Source: Candidatus Purcelliella pentastirinorum (lineage in GTDB: Bacteria; Pseudomonadota; Gammaproteobacteria; Enterobacterales; Enterobacteriaceae). From it: a stretch of DNA of 64,000 bases. The notes beneath the pieces were generated by a model. The model searched no databases. It was given only the letters and a program-made list of their open reading frames with translations, and was not told the DNA's origin. Positions 49,711 to 58,380 of the stretch are shown in pieces (the stretch's first letter is position 1; each line of letters starts with the position of its first letter). Position numbers and translations under genes: made by a program. The stretch covers positions 377,335-441,334 of the forward strand of contig NZ_CP028374.1 in NCBI RefSeq assembly GCF_003391335.1, given 5' to 3'.

Positions 49711-51117
49711 GTGAATGATAATTTATTAATCAATAAATCGATTAAAAATAAAAAATCTCAATCTTCAAAGTTCAGAACTCCACCTTATTCTTTGGAAGCT
49801 GAACAATCAATTTTGGGAGGTTTGATGTTAGATAATGATAAATGGGATATTGTTTCTGAATTATTGGTTGTTGATGATTTTTTTAGTAGTGCACATCGTG
49901 TAATATTTACTACTATGCAATATTTATTTGATAACGGTAATCCTATAGATTTAATCACTCTTTCAGAATCTCTAGAACAAAATGGTAATATAGATAATGT
50001 TGGTGGATTTGCTTATTTAGCTGAATTATCCAAGAATGTTCCAAGTAGTACTAATATTTCAGCTTATGCATCTATTGTTCGTGAAAGATCTATTATTAGA
50101 AATATAATTTCAGTTGCAAATAAAATTGTTGATACTGGTTATTTTTTAAATGGGAAGACGAGTGAAGATTTAATAGATTTTGCAGAATCTAGTATAATGA
50201 ATGTATCTAGAGAAAGATTTAATAAATCATTTGGTCCAAAACGTATAGAACGTATACTTGACATAACTATATCTAATATAGAAAGATTATTTAATATTCC
50301 TAATGGAGATATTACCGGTATAAATACTGGTTATATAGATATTAATAAAAAAACTGCTGGTTTACAACCTTCGGATTTGATTATTGTAGCTGCTAGACCG
50401 TCAATGGGGAAAACAACTTTAGCAATGAATATATGTGAAAATGTTTCTATGATTTATGATAAACCTATTTTAATATTTAGTTTGGAAATGTCTTCTGAAC
50501 AAATTATGATACGTATGTTATCTTCATTATCTAGAGTAGATCAATCTAAAATACGTGCTGGTAAATTAAATGATGAGGATTGGTTAAGAATTTCTAGTAC
50601 TGTAAAAGTTTTATTAGATCGTAAAAATATATATATTGATGATTCTTCTAGTTTAACTCCTATTGAAATGAGCTCAAGAGCTAGACGTATATATCGTGAA
50701 AATAATGGTTTAAGTTTAATTATGATAGATTATTTGCAATTAATGCGTGTTCCTTATATTTCAGATAATAGAAATGTTGAAATAGGTGAAATATCTAGGT
50801 CATTAAAGTCATTAGCAAAAGAATTGAAAGTACCAATTATGGCACTTTCACAATTAAATCGTTCTTTGGAACAAAGAGTGGATAAAAGACCTGTTAATTC
50901 TGATTTACGTGAATCTGGTTCTATTGAGCAAGATGCTGATTTAATAATGTTTATTTATAGAGATGAATTATATAATGAGCATAGTGATTTAAAAGGTGTT
51001 GCAGAGATTATTATAGGCAAACAAAGAAATGGTCCTATTGGAACTGTTCGTTTGATTTTTAATGGTAATTGGTCTAGATTTGATAATTATACTAATTTTA
51101 ATTATGAAAATAATTAA
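49711..51117 (+). CDS. dnaB: replicative DNA helicase
   Basis: DnaB unwinds DNA at the replication fork. The 468-residue protein (E. coli 471) starts at a GTG at 49711 (NDNLLINKS follows). The N-terminal primase-binding domain begins at PPYSLEAEQSILGG; the RecA-like domain has the Walker A motif ARPSMGKTTLAMN, FSLEMSSEQ, MIDYLQLMR and SQLNRSLEQR. No intein is present. Confidence 0.97.
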   Translation: MNDNLLINKSIKNKKSQSSKFRTPPYSLEAEQSILGGLMLDNDKWDIVSELLVVDDFFSSAHRVIFTTMQYLFDNGNPIDLITLSESLEQNGNIDNVGGFAYLAELSKNVPSSTNISAYASIVRERSIIRNIISVANKIVDTGYFLNGKTSEDLIDFAESSIMNVSRERFNKSFGPKRIERILDITISNIERLFNIPNGDITGINTGYIDINKKTAGLQPSDLIIVAARPSMGKTTLAMNICENVSMIYDKPILIFSLEMSSEQIMIRMLSSLSRVDQSKIRAGKLNDEDWLRISSTVKVLLDRKNIYIDDSSSLTPIEMSSRARRIYRENNGLSLIMIDYLQLMRVPYISDNRNVEIGEISRSLKSLAKELKVPIMALSQLNRSLEQRVDKRPVNSDLRESGSIEQDADLIMFIYRDELYNEHSDLKGVAEIIIGKQRNGPIGTVRLIFNGNWSRFDNYTNFNYENN

Positions 51118-51145
51118 TTATTTTATAATTTGTTTTTTTTTAATT

Positions 51146-52408
51146 TTAAATTTTTTCTGTTAAATTATAAATAATTTCCATATAAGTTTTAATTGTTTTT
51201 ATTATATCTTTTTTTAGTACTTTTTCTTTTGGTGAGTGACTAATTCCTTTAATACATCTAATAAATATCATTCCTATAGGCCATTTTTTTGCCATAGAAA
51301 TAGCGTCATGTCCAGCACCACTTGCAAGTGATGGACAATTACCTTGTGTTTTATTAATTGTTTTTTTTATTATATTTTTAATTTTTTTATTACATTTAAT
51401 AGATTTTGTGGAATAATATTTTTTTGAATTAAATATTATATTTCTTTTTTTAGAAATTTCTTTAGCTTTTTTTAATATATTAGATATTGTTTTATTTAAT
51501 TCATTATTTTTTGGACCTCTTATATCCAATGTTAATTTTATTTTATTAGGTATTACATTGGTTGCTCCAGGGTAACAATTTATTTTACCAATAGTTGCTA
51601 CTATTTTTGTTTTGGATTTTAGTAATTCATTCTCTATAAATAATATCCATTCTGATGTAGCTATAAGTGGATCTTTTCTCATATATATTGGTACTGTACC
51701 AGCATGACCTGATTCGCCGGTAAATGTGCAATTAATTCTTTTAGCTCCATTTATTGCACTTACTACTCCCATACTTGAATTATTTTTATATAGATATGGA
51801 CCTTGTTCTATATGTAATTCAATATATGCTTTTATATCTTTGGTGTTTCTTTTTGCTAAACATATTTTATTTGTATTTAATCCTATATTTTTCATTGCAT
51901 GTGCAATTGTAATTTTATTTTTATCTTTATAATTTAACCATTTTTTTTTCCACTTATTTGTTAATGCTTTACTTCCTAATAATGTTATACCAAAGCGTGT
52001 TCCTTCTTCATCTGCAAAACCAACGATTTCTATTGCTTTTTTTAAGTGTATTTTATTTTTATTTAAATGGTTTACAACTTCTATTGAGGTTAATACTCCT
52101 AGAATTCCATCATATTTACCTGCATTAGGTACTGTATCTAAATGTGAACCTAATAGAATTGCTGGTTGTTTTTTTGTACATGCTTCATATCTGCCGTATA
52201 TATTACCTACTTGATCTTGCCATGTTTGCATTCCGGCTAATTTCATCCATTTTTCCACAATTTTATTTGTTTTGATATGTTCTATTGATAAATAAAGACG
52301 TGTAGTATTGTTTTTATTTTCGCTTATTTTTGATAATTTTTCTATTCTATTTAATATACGTGTAGCATATTTTATTGATTCATTATTATTTATTTTAGGA
52401 TAGTACAT
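51146..52408 (-). CDS. hpxK: allantoate amidohydrolase (AllC/HpxK type)
   Basis: This M20-family binuclear metal enzyme hydrolyses allantoate to ureidoglycine, ammonia and CO2. The 420-residue protein shows metal ligands in GSHLDTVPNAGKYDG (His89, Asp91 and Asp100), Glu pair FADEEGTRFG, HIEQGPYLY and the C-terminal ASGAGHDA. The dimerisation segment has GESGHAGTVPIYMRKDP. N-carbamoyl amino acid hydrolases are close relatives, but the linkage to hpxJ, hpxXY and puuE argues for allantoate. The hpxJ-hpxK order and orientation match the Klebsiella hpx cluster; the gap to hpxJ is 24 nt. Confidence 0.88.
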   Translation of the reverse strand: MYYPKINNNESIKYATRILNRIEKLSKISENKNNTTRLYLSIEHIKTNKIVEKWMKLAGMQTWQDQVGNIYGRYEACTKKQPAILLGSHLDTVPNAGKYDGILGVLTSIEVVNHLNKNKIHLKKAIEIVGFADEEGTRFGITLLGSKALTNKWKKKWLNYKDKNKITIAHAMKNIGLNTNKICLAKRNTKDIKAYIELHIEQGPYLYKNNSSMGVVSAINGAKRINCTFTGESGHAGTVPIYMRKDPLIATSEWILFIENELLKSKTKIVATIGKINCYPGATNVIPNKIKLTLDIRGPKNNELNKTISNILKKAKEISKKRNIIFNSKKYYSTKSIKCNKKIKNIIKKTINKTQGNCPSLASGAGHDAISMAKKWPIGMIFIRCIKGISHSPKEKVLKKDIIKTIKTYMEIIYNLTEKI

Positions 52409-52432
52409 ATTAACAATATCCTTAATTTATTA

Positions 52433-53647
52433 TTATACATTTATGTTATAAAAATCCCATGTTGCTTGTAATGCTTCACCTTGAGTAGTTTTAAATCCTA
52501 GTTTATTAAGTATTGATTCTAATGCTGTTAATGTTCTTAATACGCAATCTTTACGAGAATTATAACCCATAGTACCAATTCTCCAAATTCTTCCTTTTAA
52601 AGGGCCAAAGGATGTTCCTATTTCTATACCAAAATCATCTAACATAAGTTTTCTTACTTGTTCTCCATTTATTCTTTTGGGTATTATTACTCCTAATATA
52701 TTATTCATTTTATGTTTTATATCCCCGAAAATTTTTAATCCCATATTTTTTATTCCATGTAATAGAGCATCTCCATGTAATTTATGACGTAATATTCTAT
52801 TATGTATACCTTCTTTAATGATTAATCTTGCACATTCGTGTGCTGCATACAATGCTGTTGTTGCTTCTGTATGATGATTTAGACGCTTTTCACTCCAATA
52901 ATCTATTATCATATTTATATCGAAATAATTTGAAAAAATAATTTTTTTGTCATCTATATTTTTCCCAAATTCTACACGTTGTCTTTGTTGTATAATTTCT
53001 ATTGTTTTATCATTAATTGTTATAGGAGATGTTCCGGATGGTCCTCCTAAGCATTTTTGCATACCAGCTGAAACTGCATCTATTTTCCAATCATCTGTTT
53101 TTAAATAATTTCCACCACATGAAGCTGTGGCATCTGTATAAAATATTACTTCATATTTTTGACAGATTAATCCTATTTCTTCTAATGGTTGTAACATTGT
53201 AGTTGAAGTATCTCCATGTACTGTAAGTAGAAATTTGGGTTTTATTTTTTTAATTGAATATTCTATTTTATCTGGTTCAAATATTTCACCCCATGGTACT
53301 TCTATTGTATGGACATGAGCTTTACATCGTTTTGATATTTCATATAATAATTGTCCGAATCTACCGAATATTGGTATTAATACTTTGTCCCCAGGTTTAA
53401 TCATAGATATAAATATTGCTTCAATTCCTGCTCTTGATGTTCCATCTATTAATAGAGTATTTAAATTTTTTGTATTAAAAATTATACGATATAATTGCAT
53501 TACTTCATTCATATAATTAGTCATCATTGGATCATATTGCCCAATTAATTTATTTGACATGGTATGTAATATTCTTGGATCTATATTAATAGGTCCAGGA
53601 CCCATTAAAAGTCTTTCAGGTGGAGTTATTTGATCAAATTCATTCAT
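52433..53647 (-). CDS. hpxJ: (S)-ureidoglycine aminotransferase (HpxJ/PucG family)
   Basis: A class V PLP aminotransferase that, in this family, moves the amino group of ureidoglycine to a 2-oxo acid such as glyoxylate or pyruvate, giving oxalurate and an amino acid. The 404-residue protein has the N-terminal LMGPGPINIDPRIL, DGTSRAGIEAIF, VHGDTSTTMLQPLEEIG, TDATASCGGN and the Schiff-base lysine (Lys198) in SAGMQKCLGGPSGTSP. Serine-pyruvate or alanine-glyoxylate aminotransferase activity cannot be excluded from sequence alone. The immediate neighbours are all ureide genes. It is divergent from hpxXY. Confidence 0.88.
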   Translation of the reverse strand: MNEFDQITPPERLLMGPGPINIDPRILHTMSNKLIGQYDPMMTNYMNEVMQLYRIIFNTKNLNTLLIDGTSRAGIEAIFISMIKPGDKVLIPIFGRFGQLLYEISKRCKAHVHTIEVPWGEIFEPDKIEYSIKKIKPKFLLTVHGDTSTTMLQPLEEIGLICQKYEVIFYTDATASCGGNYLKTDDWKIDAVSAGMQKCLGGPSGTSPITINDKTIEIIQQRQRVEFGKNIDDKKIIFSNYFDINMIIDYWSEKRLNHHTEATTALYAAHECARLIIKEGIHNRILRHKLHGDALLHGIKNMGLKIFGDIKHKMNNILGVIIPKRINGEQVRKLMLDDFGIEIGTSFGPLKGRIWRIGTMGYNSRKDCVLRTLTALESILNKLGFKTTQGEALQATWDFYNINV

Positions 53648-53961
53648 GTATTATTTCCTTATAATTTATTTTTTAGCTTTATTTAAAAAAAAAAGTTATT
53701 TTAATTCTATTCTTTATTTTCTTATTTTTATTTGTTTTGTATTAATTAAATTATTATATATAATTATATTTTTTTATATAGAATTTCCGTTTTTGATATA
53801 TATGTTTTTATTTTAAAATCATTATTTCACAATTGTTTATTTTATATAATAAAATAATTTTATTAAATATTTTTTTGATATGTATAATATAATTTATTTG
53901 TTTTAATTTTATTTATTTAAAATTACTAATTTTTTATTTTTATATTTTTATAGGTCTATAA
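53648..53961. promoter_or_regulatory. divergent hpxJK / hpxXY promoter region
   Basis: This 314-nt A/T-rich spacer must carry promoters for both arms of the ureide cluster. A TATAAT hexamer at 53883-53888, directly after TTGATATG, is a candidate -10 for hpxXY about 70 nt upstream of its start. No operator dyad or regulator gene (such as hpxS or hpxU) is visible, so regulation may have been lost. Confidence 0.35.
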
Positions 53962-54144
53962 ATGAAAACGTTTAATTGTGAAGATTATGTTAAAAATTTT
54001 ATTAAAGTCTTTAGTATATCTGTAGATGAAAAAAGATATGAAGATTTATTATTAAATTTTGTTTATATATTTAATATAACAAAGCCATTAATTTTATATT
54101 CTTTATCTAGTGATATTGAAATAGCAGGAGTATATAATGCATGA
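53962..54144 (+). CDS. hpxX: AtzG/HpxX-like small amidase subunit (DUF4089)
   Basis: A 60-residue protein beginning MKTFNCEDYVKNFIKVFSI. Position, size and helical composition fit the DUF4089/AtzG family, small GatC-like partners of AtzE-type amidases. It ends in ATGA, overlapping the hpxY start by 4 nt, which implies coupled translation and a complex. Klebsiella hpxX has the same relation to hpxY. The sequence itself is too short and diverged for more than family-level assignment. Confidence 0.75.
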   Translation: MKTFNCEDYVKNFIKVFSISVDEKRYEDLLLNFVYIFNITKPLILYSLSSDIEIAGVYNA

Positions 54145-55547
54145 TTGAAGATATTCGTTTTTTAACAATTTCAGAAATAAATAAATGTTTAATTAAAGGT
54201 GATTTAAGCGCCATGGAAATAGCTGAATCTACTTTGCATGCAATAAAGAAGTATAATCCTATTATTAATGCTTGGACTGAAATTACTTCTAATCGTATGT
54301 TTAAAGAAGCTAATTTAATTGATAAATATTTGATATCTGGTAAAAAATTGTCAAAATTAGTTGGTATTCCTTATGCTGTAAAAAATTTGTTTGATGTGCG
54401 CGGTTATGTTACTTTAGTCGGTTCTATTTTATTTGCAAATAACCCAGTAGCAAAATGTGATGCTTATTTAATTGACAGATTAAGTAGTAATGGAGCATTG
54501 CTAAGTGGTATGTTAAATATGGATGCTTATGCTTATGGTTTTACTACGGAAAATAGTTATTATGGTACTACTAGAAATCCTTATGATTTAAATCGTATTG
54601 CTGGTGGTTCATCAGGTGGATCTGCAGCTGCTGTAGCTGCTGGTTTAGTACATTTTTCTTTAGGATCAGATACTAATGGATCTGTACGTGTTCCATCTTC
54701 GCTTTGTGGTGTTTTAAGTTTAAAACCAACTTTTGGTAGATTATCTCGTACTGGTATGTATCCTTTTTCTTATAGTTTAGATCATGCCGGGTATTTTGCT
54801 AGGAATATTGGTGATTTAGTTGATGTATATAATGTTTTACAAGGTATTGATGAAAAAGATTTATCTCAATCTACTAAATCAAAAGATAAAATATTTTTAG
54901 ATTATAATAATTCTATTAATAGTATACGTTTTTGTTTACTATCTGGTTATTTTTATACTTGGTGTAATGATGAAGTACGTAATATTATAGATATTGTTTC
55001 TAAGGCTTTAGGTGTTAAAGATGATATAGATTTATCGGATGTAGAATTAGCTAGATCTTCTGCTTTTATTATTACGGCTGCTGAAGGTGGTAATTTATAT
55101 TGGTCTAGATTATTAGATACTCCAGAATTATTTGAACCTTTTTCTAGAGAAAGATTATTGGCCGGGTCTATTATACCTGCTAATTGGTATATTAAAGCTC
55201 AACGTTTTAGAACATATTTTAGACATAAAGTTAATGATATTTTTAATAATTTTGATGTTTTAATAGCTCCAGCTACCCCTTGTTCTGCTACTATGATTGG
55301 TCAAAAATTTATTCGTATTAATAATACTGATTTATTGATAAAATCTAACATGGGTATGTTAACTCAACCTATATCTTTTATTGGATTACCTGTTATAACT
55401 GTACCAATTAGGGTAGGTGATAATTTACCTATTGGTATTCAATTAATTGCAGCTCCTTTTAAGGAAGATTTATGTTTTAAAGCTGCTTTATTATTAGAAA
55501 AAAAAGGTTTAATTATGAAACATGACAATTTAATTAATTTAAATTAA
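54141..55547 (+). CDS. hpxY: AtzE-family amidase (HpxY), probable oxalurate or related ureide amidohydrolase
   Basis: An amidase-signature hydrolase of 468 residues. The catalytic Ser-cisSer-Lys set is visible: Lys81 (GIPYAVKNLFDVRG), the cis-serine in AGGSSGGSAAAVAAG (157-158) and nucleophile Ser181 in SDTNGSVRVPSSLCG. The DTNGS form is as I recall it for AtzE rather than GatA. No gatB lies nearby. In Klebsiella, hpxXY accompany urate degradation, and by analogy with carboxybiuret hydrolase the likely substrate is oxalurate. That substrate is inference. The stop overlaps the convergent puuE end by 4 nt. Confidence 0.83.
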   Translation: MIEDIRFLTISEINKCLIKGDLSAMEIAESTLHAIKKYNPIINAWTEITSNRMFKEANLIDKYLISGKKLSKLVGIPYAVKNLFDVRGYVTLVGSILFANNPVAKCDAYLIDRLSSNGALLSGMLNMDAYAYGFTTENSYYGTTRNPYDLNRIAGGSSGGSAAAVAAGLVHFSLGSDTNGSVRVPSSLCGVLSLKPTFGRLSRTGMYPFSYSLDHAGYFARNIGDLVDVYNVLQGIDEKDLSQSTKSKDKIFLDYNNSINSIRFCLLSGYFYTWCNDEVRNIIDIVSKALGVKDDIDLSDVELARSSAFIITAAEGGNLYWSRLLDTPELFEPFSRERLLAGSIIPANWYIKAQRFRTYFRHKVNDIFNNFDVLIAPATPCSATMIGQKFIRINNTDLLIKSNMGMLTQPISFIGLPVITVPIRVGDNLPIGIQLIAAPFKEDLCFKAALLLEKKGLIMKHDNLINLN

Positions 55548-56479
55548 TTAAATTCAATTTTGTGATATTTAATCCAATGATTAGCAATTTCTTGTCTTGT
55601 ACATATCCATATATCTTTGTAGTTTTTTATATAATCTAAAAAATTTATTAATGCCTTAAATCTTCCAGGCTTACCTATTATTCTGCAATGCATTCCTATT
55701 GACATCATTTTTGGTTTTGTTTTTCCTTCTTTATATAATATATCAAAAGTATCTCTTAAATATTGATAAAATTGTTTAGATGTATTAAATCCTGGTTGTA
55801 CTACAAATTTCATATCATTTGTTTCTAATGAATATGGTATAATCAAATGTTTCTTTTTTTTACCATTTTTTAAATAAATATCCATCCAAAAAGGTAAATC
55901 GTCTCCATAATAATCGCTATCGTAAATTATGTTACTATATTTTATTATTAATTTTCTAGTATTTGGACTATCTCTACCAGTGTACCAGCCCTGGGGATAT
56001 TTACCAAATATTTTTTTAAATATTTTAATTGATTTAATAATATCTTTTTTTTCTTTTTTATAGTCTATTTTTTGATATTCAATCCATTTTAGTCCGTGAC
56101 ATACTACATCATATTTTTCTTTTATTATTGTTTTTGTTATTTCTGGATTTCTAATAAAAGCCATTACTACTCCAAATATAGTTAATGGTATTTTTCTATT
56201 TTTAAATTCATTATGAATTCTCCAAAAACCTACTCTAGATCCGTATTCATATAAAGATTCTATAGACATATGACGATTTTTATAATTTTTACAATTTATT
56301 AAATCAGAAAGAAATGTTTCAGATGAATTATCACCATGTAATATGTTTTTTTCCGCTCCTTCTTCATAGTTTAATACAAATTGTATTGCTATTTTTGCAT
56401 TGTTTGGCCATGATACCGTCGGGGGGTTATTTCCGTAGCCTAATAAATTTCTAGGATATTTTTTATTTTTAATTTTCAT
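55544..56479 (-). CDS. puuE: allantoinase PuuE (polysaccharide-deacetylase fold)
   Basis: PuuE opens the allantoin ring to allantoate; it is unrelated to metal-dependent AllB. The 311-residue protein matches the family closely from the N-terminus (YPRNLLGYGNNPPTVSWPNN) through VLNYEEGAEKNILHGDN, SIESLYEYGSRVGFWRI, VCHGLKWIEYQ, GWYTGRDSPNTR, YDSDYYGDDLPFW and SIGMHCRIIGKPGRF. Klebsiella HpxB is of the same type. It supplies the substrate of the allantoate amidohydrolase 3 kb away. Confidence 0.92.
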   Translation of the reverse strand: MKIKNKKYPRNLLGYGNNPPTVSWPNNAKIAIQFVLNYEEGAEKNILHGDNSSETFLSDLINCKNYKNRHMSIESLYEYGSRVGFWRIHNEFKNRKIPLTIFGVVMAFIRNPEITKTIIKEKYDVVCHGLKWIEYQKIDYKKEKKDIIKSIKIFKKIFGKYPQGWYTGRDSPNTRKLIIKYSNIIYDSDYYGDDLPFWMDIYLKNGKKKKHLIIPYSLETNDMKFVVQPGFNTSKQFYQYLRDTFDILYKEGKTKPKMMSIGMHCRIIGKPGRFKALINFLDYIKNYKDIWICTRQEIANHWIKYHKIEFN

Positions 56480-56888
56480 TTTATTTTATTTATTTTAGGA
56501 ATATTTTAATTATTAAATTAATTTTAAATAGTTTTAATGATATTAATATTTCTATTATTTTAATAGTTGGACTAATATCTTCTATAATTCATATATTCAA
56601 TTTTTTTGTTAAATAATTAGATAATAATGGTAACGTTATACTATATTTTAATGTTATAAAATTAAAATTGTTATTTTTTTATTAAATAATATTTATTTAT
56701 AATTTTTTTTAATATATTTACAATATATATAGTTTTATTTTAATAGTTTTTTATTAAAAAATATTATTTATGTATTTTGTTGTAATTATTTTTTAAATTT
56801 ATGATTACATTATTTATAAGTAATATATTGTATATTACTTATTTTTAATAGAATAAAATATTTTAAGTTATATTTTTTATTTTATTTG
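56480..56888. other. intergenic, upstream of puuE
   Basis: This is 409 nt of A/T-rich sequence between the puuE start and the 3' end of tRNA-Asp. No ORF, RNA gene or pseudogene fragment was recognised. It must include the puuE promoter. Confidence 0.6.
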
Positions 56889-56962
56889 CGGTGCGGACGG
56901 GACTTGAACCCGTGACCCCCGGCGTGACAGGCCGATGTTCTGACCAACTGAACTACCGCACC
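56889..56962 (-). tRNA. aspV: tRNA-Asp (GTC anticodon)
   Basis: Acceptor GGTGCGG/CCGCACC, anticodon loop CTGTCAC with anticodon GTC (56926-56928 on the plus strand) and discriminator G at 56889. No CCA is encoded (CAA follows). It lies directly downstream of dnaQ, as aspV does in E. coli. Confidence 0.97.
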
Positions 56963-56982
56963 GATTATATTATTATTTTTAA

Positions 56983-57666
56983 TTATTTTATTAACAAATT
57001 TTTATTTAATATATTCTTATATTCTTTATTTAATTCTAATTCTTCTTTATTTGCAAATATTATTTTTAATTTTTTATTATTTATTTTTATATTTTTAATA
57101 TTTTGTTTTTTTATTTTTTTATTTTTAAACAATTTTTTTTGATTACTTGTTAAATATAAATATATATCTGCTAATATTTTAGCATCTTTTAAAGCTCCGT
57201 GTTTTTTTCTTTTTCTTATGTCTATTCCATAGTATTTACATAGTGAATTTAAACTATTATTTTTCCCTGGAAATATTTTTCTTGCTATTGTTAAATTATC
57301 TACTATTTTACAATAATCTGAAATTTTATCTTTTCTTTTTAATAAAAATAATTCATAATTTATGAATTCTATATCAAATTTAGCATTATGTATTATTATT
57401 TTAGATCCATATATATATTTAATAAATTTATTTAATATTTCTTTAAATGTTGGTTTATATTTTAAGAATTCATTTGATATTCCATGTATATTAAATGATT
57501 CTTCACTTATAGATCGATTTGGGTTTAAATATACATGAAAGTTATTATTAGTTAATGTTCTGTTTATCATTTCTACTGCACCTATTTCTATGATTTTATG
57601 CCCGCTGTAATGTTTTCCGATTTGGTTTATTCCTGTTGTTTCAGTATCAAGTATAATTTTTCTCAT
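56983..57666 (-). CDS. dnaQ: DNA polymerase III epsilon subunit (3'-5' exonuclease)
   Basis: DnaQ proofreads replication. The 227-residue protein (E. coli 243) has the DEDDh residues: Asp and Glu in ILDTETTGIN, Asp in IHNAKFDIEF, and His/Asp in KKHGALKDAKILADIY. The C-terminal polymerase-binding tail is Lys/Asn-rich and diverged. DNA proofreading is thus apparently kept even though aminoacyl-tRNA proofreading is eroded. Divergent from rnhA, as in E. coli. Confidence 0.96.
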   Translation of the reverse strand: MRKIILDTETTGINQIGKHYSGHKIIEIGAVEMINRTLTNNNFHVYLNPNRSISEESFNIHGISNEFLKYKPTFKEILNKFIKYIYGSKIIIHNAKFDIEFINYELFLLKRKDKISDYCKIVDNLTIARKIFPGKNNSLNSLCKYYGIDIRKRKKHGALKDAKILADIYLYLTSNQKKLFKNKKIKKQNIKNIKINNKKLKIIFANKEELELNKEYKNILNKNLLIK

Positions 57667-57724
57667 ATTATTTTTTCAATTTTGTTTTTTATTTATTCTA
57701 TCAAAAATTAAGGGATTTATTAAT

Positions 57725-58180
57725 ATGTTAAAAAAAAATATAGTATTTATTGATGGATCTTGTCTAGGTAATCCTGGTCCTGGTGGGTATGGAGTGTTTA
57801 TAAAAAATAGTGTGAAGAAAATTTATTTTAGTGCTGGATTTTTTCTTACCACAAATAATCGTATGGAAATTATGGCGGCAATTATTGCACTTGAACATTT
57901 TATTAATAAATCAAATATTATTATTTATACTGATAGTACATATCTACGTAGTGGTATTACTGAATGGATTTTGAGTTGGAAAAAACGTAATTGGAGAACT
58001 TGTAATAATAGTGTTGTTAAAAATGTAGATTTATGGATTAGATTAGAAAAAGCAATTAATTGTCATATTATTGATTGGAAATGGATAAAGAGTCATACTG
58101 GTAATATGGGAAATGAATTATGTGATAGATTAGCTCGTAATGCTGCTAAAAATCCATTTTTAGATGATATTATTTATTAA
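57725..58180 (+). CDS. rnhA: ribonuclease HI
   Basis: RNase HI removes RNA from RNA-DNA hybrids. The 151-residue protein (E. coli 155) has the four acidic active-site residues: Asp in FIDGSCLGNPGPGGYG, Glu in NRMEIMAAI, Asp in IYTDSTYLRSGI and Asp in GNELCDRLAR. The handle region with WKKRNWRTCNN is present. Confidence 0.97.
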   Translation: MLKKNIVFIDGSCLGNPGPGGYGVFIKNSVKKIYFSAGFFLTTNNRMEIMAAIIALEHFINKSNIIIYTDSTYLRSGITEWILSWKKRNWRTCNNSVVKNVDLWIRLEKAINCHIIDWKWIKSHTGNMGNELCDRLARNAAKNPFLDDIIY

Positions 58181-58228
58181 TTAATTATGTTTTTTATATT
58201 TTTAATTTTTTATTTTGTTTTTATTTAT

Positions 58229-58301
58229 TGGAGCTAGGCGGTTTCGAACCCCCGACCTTCTGCTTGCAAAGCAGATGCTCTACCAACTGAGCTATAGCCC
58301 C
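58229..58301 (-). tRNA. alaV: tRNA-Ala (TGC anticodon)
   Basis: Acceptor GGGGCTA/TAGCTCC, anticodon loop TTTGCAA with anticodon TGC (58266-58268) and discriminator A at 58229. No CCA is encoded. It follows tRNA-Ile by 6 nt, the order found in the 16S-23S spacer of enteric rRNA operons, but no rRNA is adjacent. Confidence 0.97.
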
Positions 58302-58307
58302 TATTTG

Positions 58308-58380
58308 TAGGCTTGAGTGGATTTGAACCACCTACCTCACCCTTATCAGGGGTGTGCTCTGCCTAATGAGCTACAAGCCT
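58308..58380 (-). tRNA. ileV: tRNA-Ile (GAT anticodon)
   Basis: Acceptor AGGCTTG/CAAGCCT, anticodon loop CTGATAA with anticodon GAT (58345-58347) and discriminator A at 58308. No CCA is encoded. With tRNA-Ala it forms an orphan rRNA-spacer pair. Confidence 0.97.

Noticed and set aside
52433-53647. Serine-pyruvate or phosphoserine aminotransferase
   Set aside because: The class V fold alone fits, but tight linkage with allantoate amidohydrolase, hpxXY and allantoinase favours the ureidoglycine enzyme.
54141-55547. GatA (glutamyl-tRNA amidotransferase subunit A)
   Set aside because: No gatB or typical gatC is nearby, the serine-nucleophile segment is DTNGS as recalled for AtzE, and the context is ureide degradation.
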